Below, in pieces: positions 15,738 to 22,808 of a stretch of DNA of 26,305 nucleotides. Position numbers and translations under genes: made by a program. Below the pieces are notes generated by a model that was not told the DNA's origin, made no database searches, and worked only from the letters and a program-made list of their open reading frames with translations. Source of the stretch: a virus; the IMG/VR virus record IMGVR_UViG_3300046787_000445, positions 1 to 26,305 of that record; one strand, 5' to 3'. Each line of letters opens with the position of its first letter. Position 1 is the stretch's first letter.

Positions 15738-18049
15738 CGTGGCAAGACGTTCCTGAAAATTTTACACCTGAGAAAATCAGAAGAGTAAAGTCGTACTTCC
15801 AAGAAAAATATAAATCTAAGAATGTACAAGTGATTACAAAAACATTATCACAAGTACAGGATACTAGATTAAAGTCATTGGAGGTGTCTGATAATATTCT
15901 TGACCAAGAATACCAAAAAACATTAATGAAAGATTTCATCAAAGAAAATGAAATTAACATTAAGTGGGAACTTGTTGATAGATTAGATAGTAAAGTAAAT
16001 GCACAAATTGACAAACTTAACGAAAATAAAGTTCGATACAATAAGTGGTCAATTAAAAAAATTAGTTTCTCAAATTTCCTATCATTCGGTGAAGATAACG
16101 TAATTGACTTCACCAATTTAGATGGTATCACCGTTGTTGAATCAACACCTAAAAACTTTGGGGGTAAATCGACATCAACGGTCGATCTTCTAATGTTTTT
16201 GTTTTTCAACTCAACAACTAAAACCAAAACAAATTCTGAAATCTTTAATAGATTTACCGATAAAGATGAAGTTAGTGTTACGGGTGAAATCACAATTGAT
16301 GGGGACGATTATGTAATTGAAAGAAAGACATTAAGAAAAAAATCGAAATCAGGTGACTATACAGTAACCAATAAATTGGAATTCTATAAAAAGAAAGACG
16401 ACGGTACAATTGAGAATTTATCTGGAGAACAAAGAAGAGAAACCGAAGCGTTTATTGCATCGGCAATTGGAACACAAGAAGATTTCTTATCTACCATATT
16501 AACCACCGGTTATAATTTAGAGGAGTTAATCGAATCTAAACCAACGGCACGTGGACAAATTCTAACAAAGTTTTTAGGTTTAGAAAGTCTAAAGGCGAAG
16601 GAAGAAACCGCAAAGGAAATTTATAATGATTGGAGTAGAAAACTAATTTCCAACACATATAATACCGCTCAATTAACTTTAGATAATGAAAAGTACACAA
16701 CGAGTATCGACGATTCGAATGACACGATAAAAGAATTAAACATTGCATTATCTGATTTTGAAAAAGAATTAAAAAGATTAGAATCGAGAAGAGATGAAGT
16801 ATTATCATCACGTAATAATGATGTTGATAAAGAATTAATCAATACAAACCCTACATTACTTGAAAGAGAAATTGCCGATTTAGAAAAACTAAAATTAGCA
16901 AGTAAAGTTCAATCTAATGAGATTAAAGTTGTTGAACCTTCAAAATATTATGATGAAGATGACCATGGACAACTTAAGACGGAAATGGGAGAACATTCCG
17001 CTAATATATCGGCATCTAAATTTGTAATCAAAGAAAAAGAAAAATTAATCACTCAATTAGTTGAAGGGGTAAACTGTCCAACATGTCATAGACCGTTAGA
17101 CCAAGTTGACCACACTGATGAGATTAATTCTTTGAAGAAAGAGGTTGAAAATTTACAAACGGAAATCGATAAGGATGAAATTACTTTAGGTAAATTAAAA
17201 ACAAAATCTGATGAATTTGAGACCTTGAAAACGGAATTTGACATTTACGAAAGAAACAAACTTCGTAAAGAAAGATATGAGTTGGAAGTTGAACAAAAAC
17301 AATTGGAAATTAATATTAAACAATTACGTTTAGATAGATACGAAGACAACAAAAAGAAACTTGAAGAAAATCAGAAGATTGATGCTGAAGTAATGGCGTT
17401 GAGAACTAAGTTGGAAACCGTAAATGGTGACATTAGACAATCAACAACCAACATTGAAAAACATGTGGGGAACATTGCAAACATGAAAGAGAAGATTTCC
17501 ATCAACGAAGATTTAATGAAGAAAATTAAATCGGAAGAAGAATTATTGGCAGTGTTTAAAATTTACCTTACAATTTACGGTAAAAACGGTATCTCTAAAG
17601 TAATCCTTAAAAATATGGTTCCACTGATTAATCAGGAATTATATCGTTTATTGGTTGATAGTTGTCACTTTATTTTAGAGATGAACATTAACGATAGAAA
17701 TGAAGTTGAGTTCGTAATGATTGATACAGAAACGAGAGTAATAAAACCTTTAAATTCAGGTTCAGGTTACGAAAGAACAATATCATCATTGGCACTTAGA
17801 AGTGTATTGACCAAAATCTCATCTTTACCGAAACCAAACATTGTTGTAATGGACGAGGTGTTCGGTAAGATTGCGGATGAAAATTTAGAAATGGTTGGTG
17901 AATTCTTCAAAAAAATTAAGAATTACTTCGAACATATCTTCGTTATATCACATAATTCTTTAATACGTAACTGGTCGGATAACCTGTTTATGGTGAAAAA
18001 AGAAGAAAACGTATCATCTATCGATTATATTACCACAAAAATTTCTTAG
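15707..18049 (+). CDS. sbcC: SbcC/Rad50/T4 gp46-like ATPase subunit with N-terminal extension
   Basis: A 780-aa ABC-type ATPase of the SMC/Rad50 class. The ATPase N-lobe begins near residue 115 (IKKISFSNFLSFGED) and the P-loop is PKNFGGKST (148-156). Long coiled coils flank a zinc hook C457-P-T-C460. The C-lobe has the signature LNSGSGYERT (682-691), Walker B VVMDEVFGK (D716, E717) and the H-loop VISHNS. It partners SbcD, using ATP to open DNA ends for resection. Two oddities: about 110 residues precede the ATPase domain, which T4 gp46 lacks, and the P-loop has Pro and Phe where the Rad50 type (GxNGxGKS) has Gly. The gene overlaps its upstream neighbour by 31 bases. Confidence 0.92.
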   Translation: MSQTNPFIKVTWQDVPENFTPEKIRRVKSYFQEKYKSKNVQVITKTLSQVQDTRLKSLEVSDNILDQEYQKTLMKDFIKENEINIKWELVDRLDSKVNAQIDKLNENKVRYNKWSIKKISFSNFLSFGEDNVIDFTNLDGITVVESTPKNFGGKSTSTVDLLMFLFFNSTTKTKTNSEIFNRFTDKDEVSVTGEITIDGDDYVIERKTLRKKSKSGDYTVTNKLEFYKKKDDGTIENLSGEQRRETEAFIASAIGTQEDFLSTILTTGYNLEELIESKPTARGQILTKFLGLESLKAKEETAKEIYNDWSRKLISNTYNTAQLTLDNEKYTTSIDDSNDTIKELNIALSDFEKELKRLESRRDEVLSSRNNDVDKELINTNPTLLEREIADLEKLKLASKVQSNEIKVVEPSKYYDEDDHGQLKTEMGEHSANISASKFVIKEKEKLITQLVEGVNCPTCHRPLDQVDHTDEINSLKKEVENLQTEIDKDEITLGKLKTKSDEFETLKTEFDIYERNKLRKERYELEVEQKQLEINIKQLRLDRYEDNKKKLEENQKIDAEVMALRTKLETVNGDIRQSTTNIEKHVGNIANMKEKISINEDLMKKIKSEEELLAVFKIYLTIYGKNGISKVILKNMVPLINQELYRLLVDSCHFILEMNINDRNEVEFVMIDTETRVIKPLNSGSGYERTISSLALRSVLTKISSLPKPNIVVMDEVFGKIADENLEMVGEFFKKIKNYFEHIFVISHNSLIRNWSDNLFMVKKEENVSSIDYITTKIS

Positions 18050-18073
18050 TTTAAAAATAATCACATATATTTG
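18042..18073 (+). promoter_or_regulatory. Bacteroidota-type promoter for clpP
   Basis: TTTC at 18042-18045, a 20-base spacer, then TATATTTG at 18066-18073, a perfect match to the Bacteroidota -7 element TAnnTTTG with a near-consensus -33 element. The clpP ATG lies 21 bases downstream. The -33 element overlaps the end of sbcC. Confidence 0.65.
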
Positions 18074-18093
18074 TACCATAAAATAAATTAATT

Positions 18094-18765
18094 ATGACAC
18101 CAAACGATTACAAAGGTTTCGGTCTTTTCGCTAAAGACCATGGTATTAGTTCATTGAACTTAGATTACCACATGAAAAAAATTGAAAGTAGTATGACACC
18201 ATATGTCCTTGAAGAGAGACAAATGAATGTTACACAAATTGACGTATTTTCTCGTTTAATGCTGGAAAGGATTATTTGGGTTGCGGGTGAAGTTAATGAC
18301 CATATGTCTACCGTTGTTCAGGCACAATTGATGTTCTTGGATAGTTTAGATAATAATGACATTACAATGCACATCGACAGTCCAGGTGGTTCAGTTAAGT
18401 CAGGACTTTCAATGGTTGATGTTATGGATTATATTAAATCTGACATTAGAACAATCAACACGGGTATGGCAGCATCAATGGGGTCCGTACTATTAGGTGC
18501 GGGAACTAAAGGTAAACGAGGGTCTTTAAGATTCTCACGTACCATGTTACACCAATCAAGTGGTGGATTTAGAGGTAATATTCAAGATGCCAAAATCGAC
18601 ATGATTGAATGGGAAAAATTAAACAACACACTATTTGAACTTTTGGGTGATTATTGTGGTAAATCTGCGGAGACCGTTAAAAATGACGCATCGAGAGATT
18701 TGTGGTTATCTTCGGACGACGCATTGGCTTACGGTATCATCGACGAAATAGTTAAGAAAAAATAA
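18094..18765 (+). CDS. clpP: ClpP-like serine protease
   Basis: A 223-aa ClpP homologue with the full catalytic triad: S128 in NTGMAASMGS, H153 in TMLHQSSGG and D202 in DASRDLWLS. The spacing (25 and 49 residues) is the same as in E. coli ClpP. MHIDSPGGSV matches the oxyanion/substrate strand. ClpP forms a tetradecameric barrel and degrades proteins fed by a Clp ATPase; no ATPase gene is in this window, so it would use a host unfoldase or act in virion maturation. The N-terminal 40 residues are longer than processed ClpP and may include a propeptide or altered axial loop. It has its own promoter-like sequence and is followed by another at 18768, so it may be transcribed separately. Confidence 0.92.
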   Translation: MTPNDYKGFGLFAKDHGISSLNLDYHMKKIESSMTPYVLEERQMNVTQIDVFSRLMLERIIWVAGEVNDHMSTVVQAQLMFLDSLDNNDITMHIDSPGGSVKSGLSMVDVMDYIKSDIRTINTGMAASMGSVLLGAGTKGKRGSLRFSRTMLHQSSGGFRGNIQDAKIDMIEWEKLNNTLFELLGDYCGKSAETVKNDASRDLWLSSDDALAYGIIDEIVKKK

Positions 18766-18767
18766 GA

Positions 18768-18798
18768 TTTGGTTGATTCTTGTTTGTCTTTATATTTA
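18768..18798 (+). promoter_or_regulatory. Bacteroidota-type promoter for the spanin-like cassette
   Basis: TTTG at 18768-18771, a 19-base spacer, then TATATTTA at 18791-18798 (consensus TAnnTTTG with the last base changed). The next ATG is at 18814, 16 bases downstream. Confidence 0.6.
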
Positions 18799-18813
18799 TA
18801 ATAAAAACTAAAT

Positions 18814-19149
18814 ATGAAAACAAACAAGACTACAATCCTATTAGTTTTGATTGCTTGTTTAGCGGCGTACATTATTTTTCAGAACCAAGGTATTAAAACT
18901 GACGTGGAGGGATACAATGCAAAAATCGATTCAATTCAACACGAAGTTGATTCGGTTTACACCGTAAACAAAGAAATTGACAATCAAATCGAAAAAGTTG
19001 ACAATCATATTATTAACGTTGATAAAGACGTTGAAAATGTGACGAAAAACATAACTATTATTAAAAACAACACAGATGAAAAAGTTAATACTATTACCAC
19101 TATTGGTAATGTTGAGCTTGAGCAGTTATTCTCAAACAGATACAACTAA
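18814..19149 (+). CDS. Small membrane-anchored coiled-coil protein, inner-spanin-like
   Basis: A 111-aa protein: a short basic N-terminus, one membrane segment (about residues 6-23, ILLVLIACLAAYIIF), then a long periplasmic-type coiled coil (about 30-95) and a terminal ELEQLFSNRYN. N-in single-pass topology with a coiled coil is the architecture of inner-membrane spanins (Rz-type) that help disrupt the outer membrane at lysis, and Bacteroidota hosts have an outer membrane. The last 74 bases overlap the next gene in a different frame, as is common for spanin pairs. The identity as a spanin is inferred from architecture and context, not from a recognised sequence family. Confidence 0.72.
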   Translation: MKTNKTTILLVLIACLAAYIIFQNQGIKTDVEGYNAKIDSIQHEVDSVYTVNKEIDNQIEKVDNHIINVDKDVENVTKNITIIKNNTDEKVNTITTIGNVELEQLFSNRYN

Positions 19150-19492
19150 ACAGGACACAACTAAGGTAATATTACCAACAAGAGTAGCAAGGTTAGCTTT
19201 CCAAGATTTACTTCGTTATGACGGTGCAAAATTGGAGATAGTTGAGTTGAATAAAGTTATTGGATTAAAAGACCAACAAATTACTTTATACAAAGAAAAA
19301 GACACACTTAAAACTCAAAAAATTGGTAATTTAGAATTAATCATTACTAAAAAAGACCAACAATTTGATTTAGAAAGAGAGAAATCAGAAAGTTTATTAA
19401 AAGAACTTAAAGCCCAAAGAGCTAAAACATTTCTTTATAAAATTGGTTCATTCGTAGCGGTGATATCAACGTCTTTATTCTTATTAAAGTAA
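19076..19492 (+). CDS. Secreted coiled-coil protein with C-terminal membrane segment, lysis-cassette candidate
   Basis: A 138-aa protein with a typical Bacteroidota signal peptide (MKKLILLPLLVMLSLSSYSQ, cleavage after about residue 19), then VILPTRVARLAFQDLLRYDG, a coiled coil (about 55-115) and a C-terminal hydrophobic helix (GSFVAVISTSLFLL). There is no lipobox Cys, so it is not a classical outer-membrane-lipoprotein spanin. A secreted rod anchored at its C-terminus could still be a spanin variant or a cell-envelope protein. It starts 74 bases inside the previous gene in another frame and is followed two bases later by the next gene, forming a three-gene membrane cassette. Confidence 0.72.
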   Translation: MKKLILLPLLVMLSLSSYSQTDTTKQDTTKVILPTRVARLAFQDLLRYDGAKLEIVELNKVIGLKDQQITLYKEKDTLKTQKIGNLELIITKKDQQFDLEREKSESLLKELKAQRAKTFLYKIGSFVAVISTSLFLLK

Positions 19493-19493
19493 A

Positions 19494-20129
19494 ATGAAAA
19501 AATATTTTGATGTTCGTAATGTCGTTATATTAATACTATTGGTAATTGCCCTTTTGGAATTTATTAATCCAAAAGGGTTAATGCCAAATAGAACAGTATA
19601 CGTTCCAAAGGTAGATTCAATACCATATGCGGTACACGATACCGTTTTGGTTGATAGTTTAGTGGAAGTTGAAGTTCCGGTGGAGGTTGAGGTTCCTTAC
19701 GAAGTTAAAGTACCGACATATATTGCCGTTGACACAAATAATATTTTGAAAATGTATTATGTTAAAATACCATATAAAGATGTATTAACATTACCCAATA
19801 ACCTTGGGACGGTTTCAATCACTGATACAATATCACAAAATAAGGTCGTTAATCGAAAATTCGTTAGTAACATTAAACAAAAAATAGTTAAAGACACGGT
19901 ATATCAGAAAGAACCATTTAAAACACAATTTTTTTATGGAGTTGATGGTGGATTTAATAAAGTTAACGTCGTTTCACATCTTGGTTTAGGTGTTATGATT
20001 AAAACAAAAGACGACAAGTTATTTCACTTAGGTGTTGGAGTCGCCAATCGATTAACCGATAATACAAATGGTTCTTTTACACCATATCTTAACGGTGGAG
20101 TTTATTGGAGAATAGGAAAGAAAAAATAG
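19494..20129 (+). CDS. Membrane-anchored protein with VEVPVEV repeats and beta-rich C-terminus
   Basis: A 211-aa protein: an N-terminal membrane segment (about residues 10-24, VVILILLVIALLEFI), a periplasmic linker with repeated VEVEVPVEVEVPYEVKVP at about 57-75, a middle beta region, and a C-terminal 70 residues with alternating hydrophobic residues (VDGGFNKVNVVSHLGLGVM, then GVGVANRL, YLNGGVYWRIGKKK) suggestive of a small beta-barrel or sheet. No family recognised. It is the third gene of the cassette that begins at 18814 and starts two bases after the previous stop. A cell-envelope role around lysis is inferred. The same VPVEV repeat motif appears in the unrelated protein at 14254. Confidence 0.75.
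   Translation: MKKYFDVRNVVILILLVIALLEFINPKGLMPNRTVYVPKVDSIPYAVHDTVLVDSLVEVEVPVEVEVPYEVKVPTYIAVDTNNILKMYYVKIPYKDVLTLPNNLGTVSITDTISQNKVVNRKFVSNIKQKIVKDTVYQKEPFKTQFFYGVDGGFNKVNVVSHLGLGVMIKTKDDKLFHLGVGVANRLTDNTNGSFTPYLNGGVYWRIGKKK
19549..19577. other. Perfect 10-bp inverted repeat inside a coding region
   Basis: CCCTTTTGGA at 19549-19558 and TCCAAAAGGG at 19568-19577 with a 9-base loop, 55 bases into the gene at 19494, at the end of its membrane segment. It would form a stable mRNA hairpin. There is no U-tract after it, so termination is unlikely. Confidence 0.7.
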
Positions 20130-20140
20130 TTTTAACCATT

Positions 20141-20156
20141 TACTAGCACACTAGTA
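20141..20156 (+). other. Hairpin touching a start codon
   Basis: TACTAG at 20141-20146 pairs with CTAGTA at 20151-20156 around a CACA loop; the final A of the 3' arm is the A of the ATG at 20156. It could reduce or time translation initiation of that gene. The stem has only six pairs, so the effect may be modest. Confidence 0.5.
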
Positions 20157-20599
20157 TGAAGACATTTATATTATTTTTATTCGGTATGTTCGAAGATCAT
20201 GAAGACATAGAGTTCTTCTGTACCGAAATATTAGGTGACACCCCCGTCATCAAAACAGTGAGATATGTCATTGAAAATTCCCAAAACGTTATTGTAATTT
20301 TTGATTCGGAAGTGGACCATAAAACACTTTCAACCGAATTATTTTCGGTATTATCTAACGATAATATCAAATTTTACTTTATATTTGAGCGAGATAATTT
20401 AGTAACAGCACATTTACCAAAGGAGGTGAGAGATTTCATTTTTAAACCTGTTACTGCGGATAAAATGTTAACTATAGAATATCAGAAAACGGATAACCCA
20501 ATATTGGATTTAGACCAACTTTTAGATAAAATTGAAAAAATGGGAATAGAGAGTCTATCACCCGAAGAAAAAAACTTCTTAGATAATTTTGACAATTAG
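20156..20599 (+). CDS. Unidentified small protein with a C-terminal IEKMGIESLSPEEKNFL motif
   Basis: A 147-aa soluble protein of unknown family. The first 95 residues alternate strands and helices (KTFILFLFGMF, then NVIVIFDSEV, then IKFYFIFERD), compatible with a ferredoxin-like alpha/beta sandwich. The last 30 residues (LDQLLDKIEKMGIESLSPEE, then KNFLDNF) resemble a short helical motif found at the C-terminus of various Bacteroidota proteins, such as some rhomboid-family proteins, where a KI..G..SL...E..FL pattern is common. This suggests a host-derived interaction tail. The start codon is partly inside a hairpin, and the sigma-factor promoter begins within its 3' end. Confidence 0.75.
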   Translation: MKTFILFLFGMFEDHEDIEFFCTEILGDTPVIKTVRYVIENSQNVIVIFDSEVDHKTLSTELFSVLSNDNIKFYFIFERDNLVTAHLPKEVRDFIFKPVTADKMLTIEYQKTDNPILDLDQLLDKIEKMGIESLSPEEKNFLDNFDN

Positions 20600-20619
20600 A
20601 ATTATTTTACGTATCTTTA
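20588..20619 (+). promoter_or_regulatory. Bacteroidota-type promoter for the sigma-factor gene
   Basis: TTTG at 20588-20591, a 20-base spacer, then TATCTTTA at 20612-20619 (TAnnTTTG with the last base changed). The sigma gene ATG is 33 bases downstream. A host-readable promoter here would let the phage sigma factor be made before it is needed. Confidence 0.6.
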
Positions 20620-20651
20620 CCAAACAAGTCCAAATACATTAAAAAAACACC

Positions 20652-21464
20652 ATGAAGAAATCCGTTATTATTAACACCGAGGAAATTAATCAATACATTA
20701 AAGATATCCGTAAGGTTCCGGTTATCACACATGAAAGACAAGAGGAAATATTTGTTCTATTAAAGAATAAAAAAATCTCTAAAGAAGAAAAAAAGAAACT
20801 ATTTGACGAATTAGTAGTCGGTAATTTACGATTCGTTATCTCAGTTGCAAAAATGTACCAAAATCAAGGATTGGACTTACTTGATTTAGTTTCGGAAGGA
20901 AACATTGGACTTATGAAGGCAGCCGAAAGGTTTGACCCATCGAGTGGTTTTAAATTTATCTCATATGCGGTGTGGTGGGTAAAACAATCGATGATTGCAT
21001 CATTAAATGAAAATGCAAGAACAATACGTATCCCATCGAACTTAGTTCAGGAGTTACAAAAACAAAGAAAAACTGAAGTTAGTCCCGAGGACAATTTCTA
21101 TCTTACTCAAAGTAACGACGATAGTAACGTTAATAATTTACCATATTGTGTCGGTTTATATAAACAAATAAACGAAGATGGTGACCAATTAATCGACTTA
21201 ATACCAAATAAAAATGCCGACAACCCTGAAGACATTTTTAATACACCTGAAGAAATTAAAAAGAAGGTGAATGCGATGTTGAGTATATTAGATGATAGGG
21301 AAAAAGTTATCATTGAAAGATACTACGGATTATCGGGAATCGAATCTAATCTTGACGATTTAGGTGAGGAATTCGGATGTACAAAAGAAAGAATAAGACA
21401 ACTTAGAGATAAGGCAATCAAGAAACTAAGAAACGAGAGTTTCGGACTACTAAACTATTTATAA
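20652..21464 (+). CDS. Sigma-70 family RNA polymerase sigma factor, RpoD-like
   Basis: A 270-aa sigma factor: region 1.2 (about 8-40, INQYIKDIRKVPVITHERQE), region 2 (about 48-128, with NLRFVISVAKMYQNQGLDLL, SEGNIGLMKAAERFD and ISYAVWWVKQSM), a shortened region 3, and region 4 (about 200-262), whose helix-turn-helix is NLDDLGEEFGCTKERIRQLR. It is nearly as long as Bacteroidota primary sigma factors, which also lack region 1.1. Region 2.4 is similar to primary sigmas, but the region 3 linker is divergent. It would bind host core RNA polymerase and redirect it, most likely to phage late genes (inference). A host-type promoter precedes it and a small membrane gene follows 13 bases later. Confidence 0.93.
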   Translation: MKKSVIINTEEINQYIKDIRKVPVITHERQEEIFVLLKNKKISKEEKKKLFDELVVGNLRFVISVAKMYQNQGLDLLDLVSEGNIGLMKAAERFDPSSGFKFISYAVWWVKQSMIASLNENARTIRIPSNLVQELQKQRKTEVSPEDNFYLTQSNDDSNVNNLPYCVGLYKQINEDGDQLIDLIPNKNADNPEDIFNTPEEIKKKVNAMLSILDDREKVIIERYYGLSGIESNLDDLGEEFGCTKERIRQLRDKAIKKLRNESFGLLNYL

Positions 21465-21477
21465 AAACAAAAAAATT

Positions 21478-21759
21478 ATGAAAAAATTCATTCAAACAAA
21501 CTTTACTAATATCGTATTAGCGATTGCGGTACTTGGACTATTAAAAAGTTGCGGAGACGGAAGAGAATTAACTAAAATCAGAAAAGAGGTAACAGAATTG
21601 AGAGATTCTACGTACAGTAAAAAAGAACTTGACATTAGATTACAAGTGGAAGGTTTAAAATCTGAAAAAAGAATGATACAATCTTCAGATAGAAAAATTC
21701 TTGACGTTAATAGACAAACTCAAATTGACGAAGAAATTAAAAGATTAGAATCAAAATAA
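21478..21759 (+). CDS. Small membrane or lipoprotein-like coiled-coil protein, 93 aa
   Basis: A basic N-terminus, a hydrophobic segment (about residues 9-23, IVLAIAVLGLLKSC) ending at C25 in a loose lipobox (LLKSCGD), then a charged coiled coil (about 30-93). It may be a lipoprotein or an N-terminally anchored membrane protein; the lipobox is not strict (Lys at -2). It begins 13 bases after the sigma-factor stop and precedes the next membrane gene by seven bases, so the three are probably one operon. The short length and coiled coil make an envelope or lysis accessory role possible. No family recognised. Confidence 0.7.
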   Translation: MKKFIQTNFTNIVLAIAVLGLLKSCGDGRELTKIRKEVTELRDSTYSKKELDIRLQVEGLKSEKRMIQSSDRKILDVNRQTQIDEEIKRLESK

Positions 21760-21766
21760 GATACAG

Positions 21767-22786
21767 ATGAAACATTGGATTAATAAAAATTATAAAACAC
21801 TAATCGTAGCGGCGTTCCTGATTCCTATCATGACCGTTGCTGTAGTGTCGATTTCTCACGTTACTAAATGGTATGGTATATCTAATCCCATGTCATGGTC
21901 GATTTATTTATCGGTAGGTATTGAAATTGCTGCGTTATCAGCATTAGCAGCGATATCTGCAAACATGGGTAAAAAGGTTTATTTTCCATTTGCAGTTGTA
22001 ACTATAGTACAATTTATCGGTAATATATTCTTTGCATATTCATATATTGACATCAACTCGAAATCATTTAAGGATTGGGTTGAATTAGTCTCACCTATAT
22101 TAGAAATCATTGGAGTTGACCCTACTGACCCTATTGGACATAAAAGATTCTTAGCATTCTTCGCTGGTGGTATGTTACCAATTATTTCATTATCTTTCTT
22201 ACATATGTTAGTTAAATTTACTGAAGAAGATAGAAAAAGTGAAATTATACATGACATCGATGACAAACTAAACAATAAAGTAGAAGCGTCTGAAATCATT
22301 AGTGAAGTTTCTCGTTTAAGGTTATCCGATGAGGATTTAGAAATATTGGCTAAACATTTGGAAAACCCATTACCACCTAATGAACATTTAAAATCTGCAG
22401 CTAAAAAGTATCAAGAAAAGAATGAACCAAGTGAGGCTATTACATCAACACCAGAAGTAGTAAGTGACGTAATTGAAGAAGAAGTGTACCCAAGCTTATC
22501 TGACGAAGAAATAATGGAAATGAACCAACAAGAATACGAAAGAACTCTTGACGTACCTGAAGATGAATTTGACGGGTTCGTACCTGAACCATTTGCAACA
22601 CCGGAAGAAGTTGAAAAATTTAATATTGACAACCTTGATAAAACATTAGAAATTGTTAACGAAGAAATCGATAACAGTAACGAACCGATTTATCAATCTG
22701 AAACCAAAGAAATTGATGAGATTATCAACGTTGTTGATAATGCCATGGACGAATCTCCAAAAGAGGAAGAAGAAAAAAAAAAGTAG
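21767..22786 (+). CDS. Four-helix membrane protein with acidic tail; zero-frame product of a probable frameshift
   Basis: A 339-aa protein with four likely membrane segments (about 10-31, 43-66, 70-92 and 128-150), then a long acidic cytosolic-type tail (about 155-339) rich in Glu and Asp and ending PKEEEEKKK. No family recognised. The frame ends at TAG 22784, immediately after the heptamer A-AAA-AAG (22777-22783). The -1 frame is open for another 100 codons (to the stop at 23085) without an ATG until 22864. A -1 frameshift would therefore yield a 439-aa product with an added Pro-rich extension. Alternatively the 10-A run contains an assembly error and the gene is simply longer. Confidence 0.78.
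   Translation: MKHWINKNYKTLIVAAFLIPIMTVAVVSISHVTKWYGISNPMSWSIYLSVGIEIAALSALAAISANMGKKVYFPFAVVTIVQFIGNIFFAYSYIDINSKSFKDWVELVSPILEIIGVDPTDPIGHKRFLAFFAGGMLPIISLSFLHMLVKFTEEDRKSEIIHDIDDKLNNKVEASEIISEVSRLRLSDEDLEILAKHLENPLPPNEHLKSAAKKYQEKNEPSEAITSTPEVVSDVIEEEVYPSLSDEEIMEMNQQEYERTLDVPEDEFDGFVPEPFATPEEVEKFNIDNLDKTLEIVNEEIDNSNEPIYQSETKEIDEIINVVDNAMDESPKEEEEKKK
22777..22783 (+). promoter_or_regulatory. Candidate -1 ribosomal frameshift site
   Basis: A-AAA-AAG in the reading phase X-XXY-YYZ of the gene at 21767, identical to the heptamer used by E. coli dnaX, directly followed by the zero-frame TAG stop. The -1 frame continues for 100 codons (GTA at 22783 onward, stop at 23083-23085). The A run is 10 bases long, so a sequencing or assembly indel is the main alternative. 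Confidence 0.55.
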
Positions 22787-22808
22787 AAAGTAAATATAAC
22801 TTTTCCAA

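Noticed and set aside
15688-16293. 201-aa ORF on the minus strand
   Set aside because: It is antisense to the start of sbcC, whose plus-strand frame has clear ATPase motifs; its translation is low-complexity Ser/Leu/Phe typical of a shadow frame.
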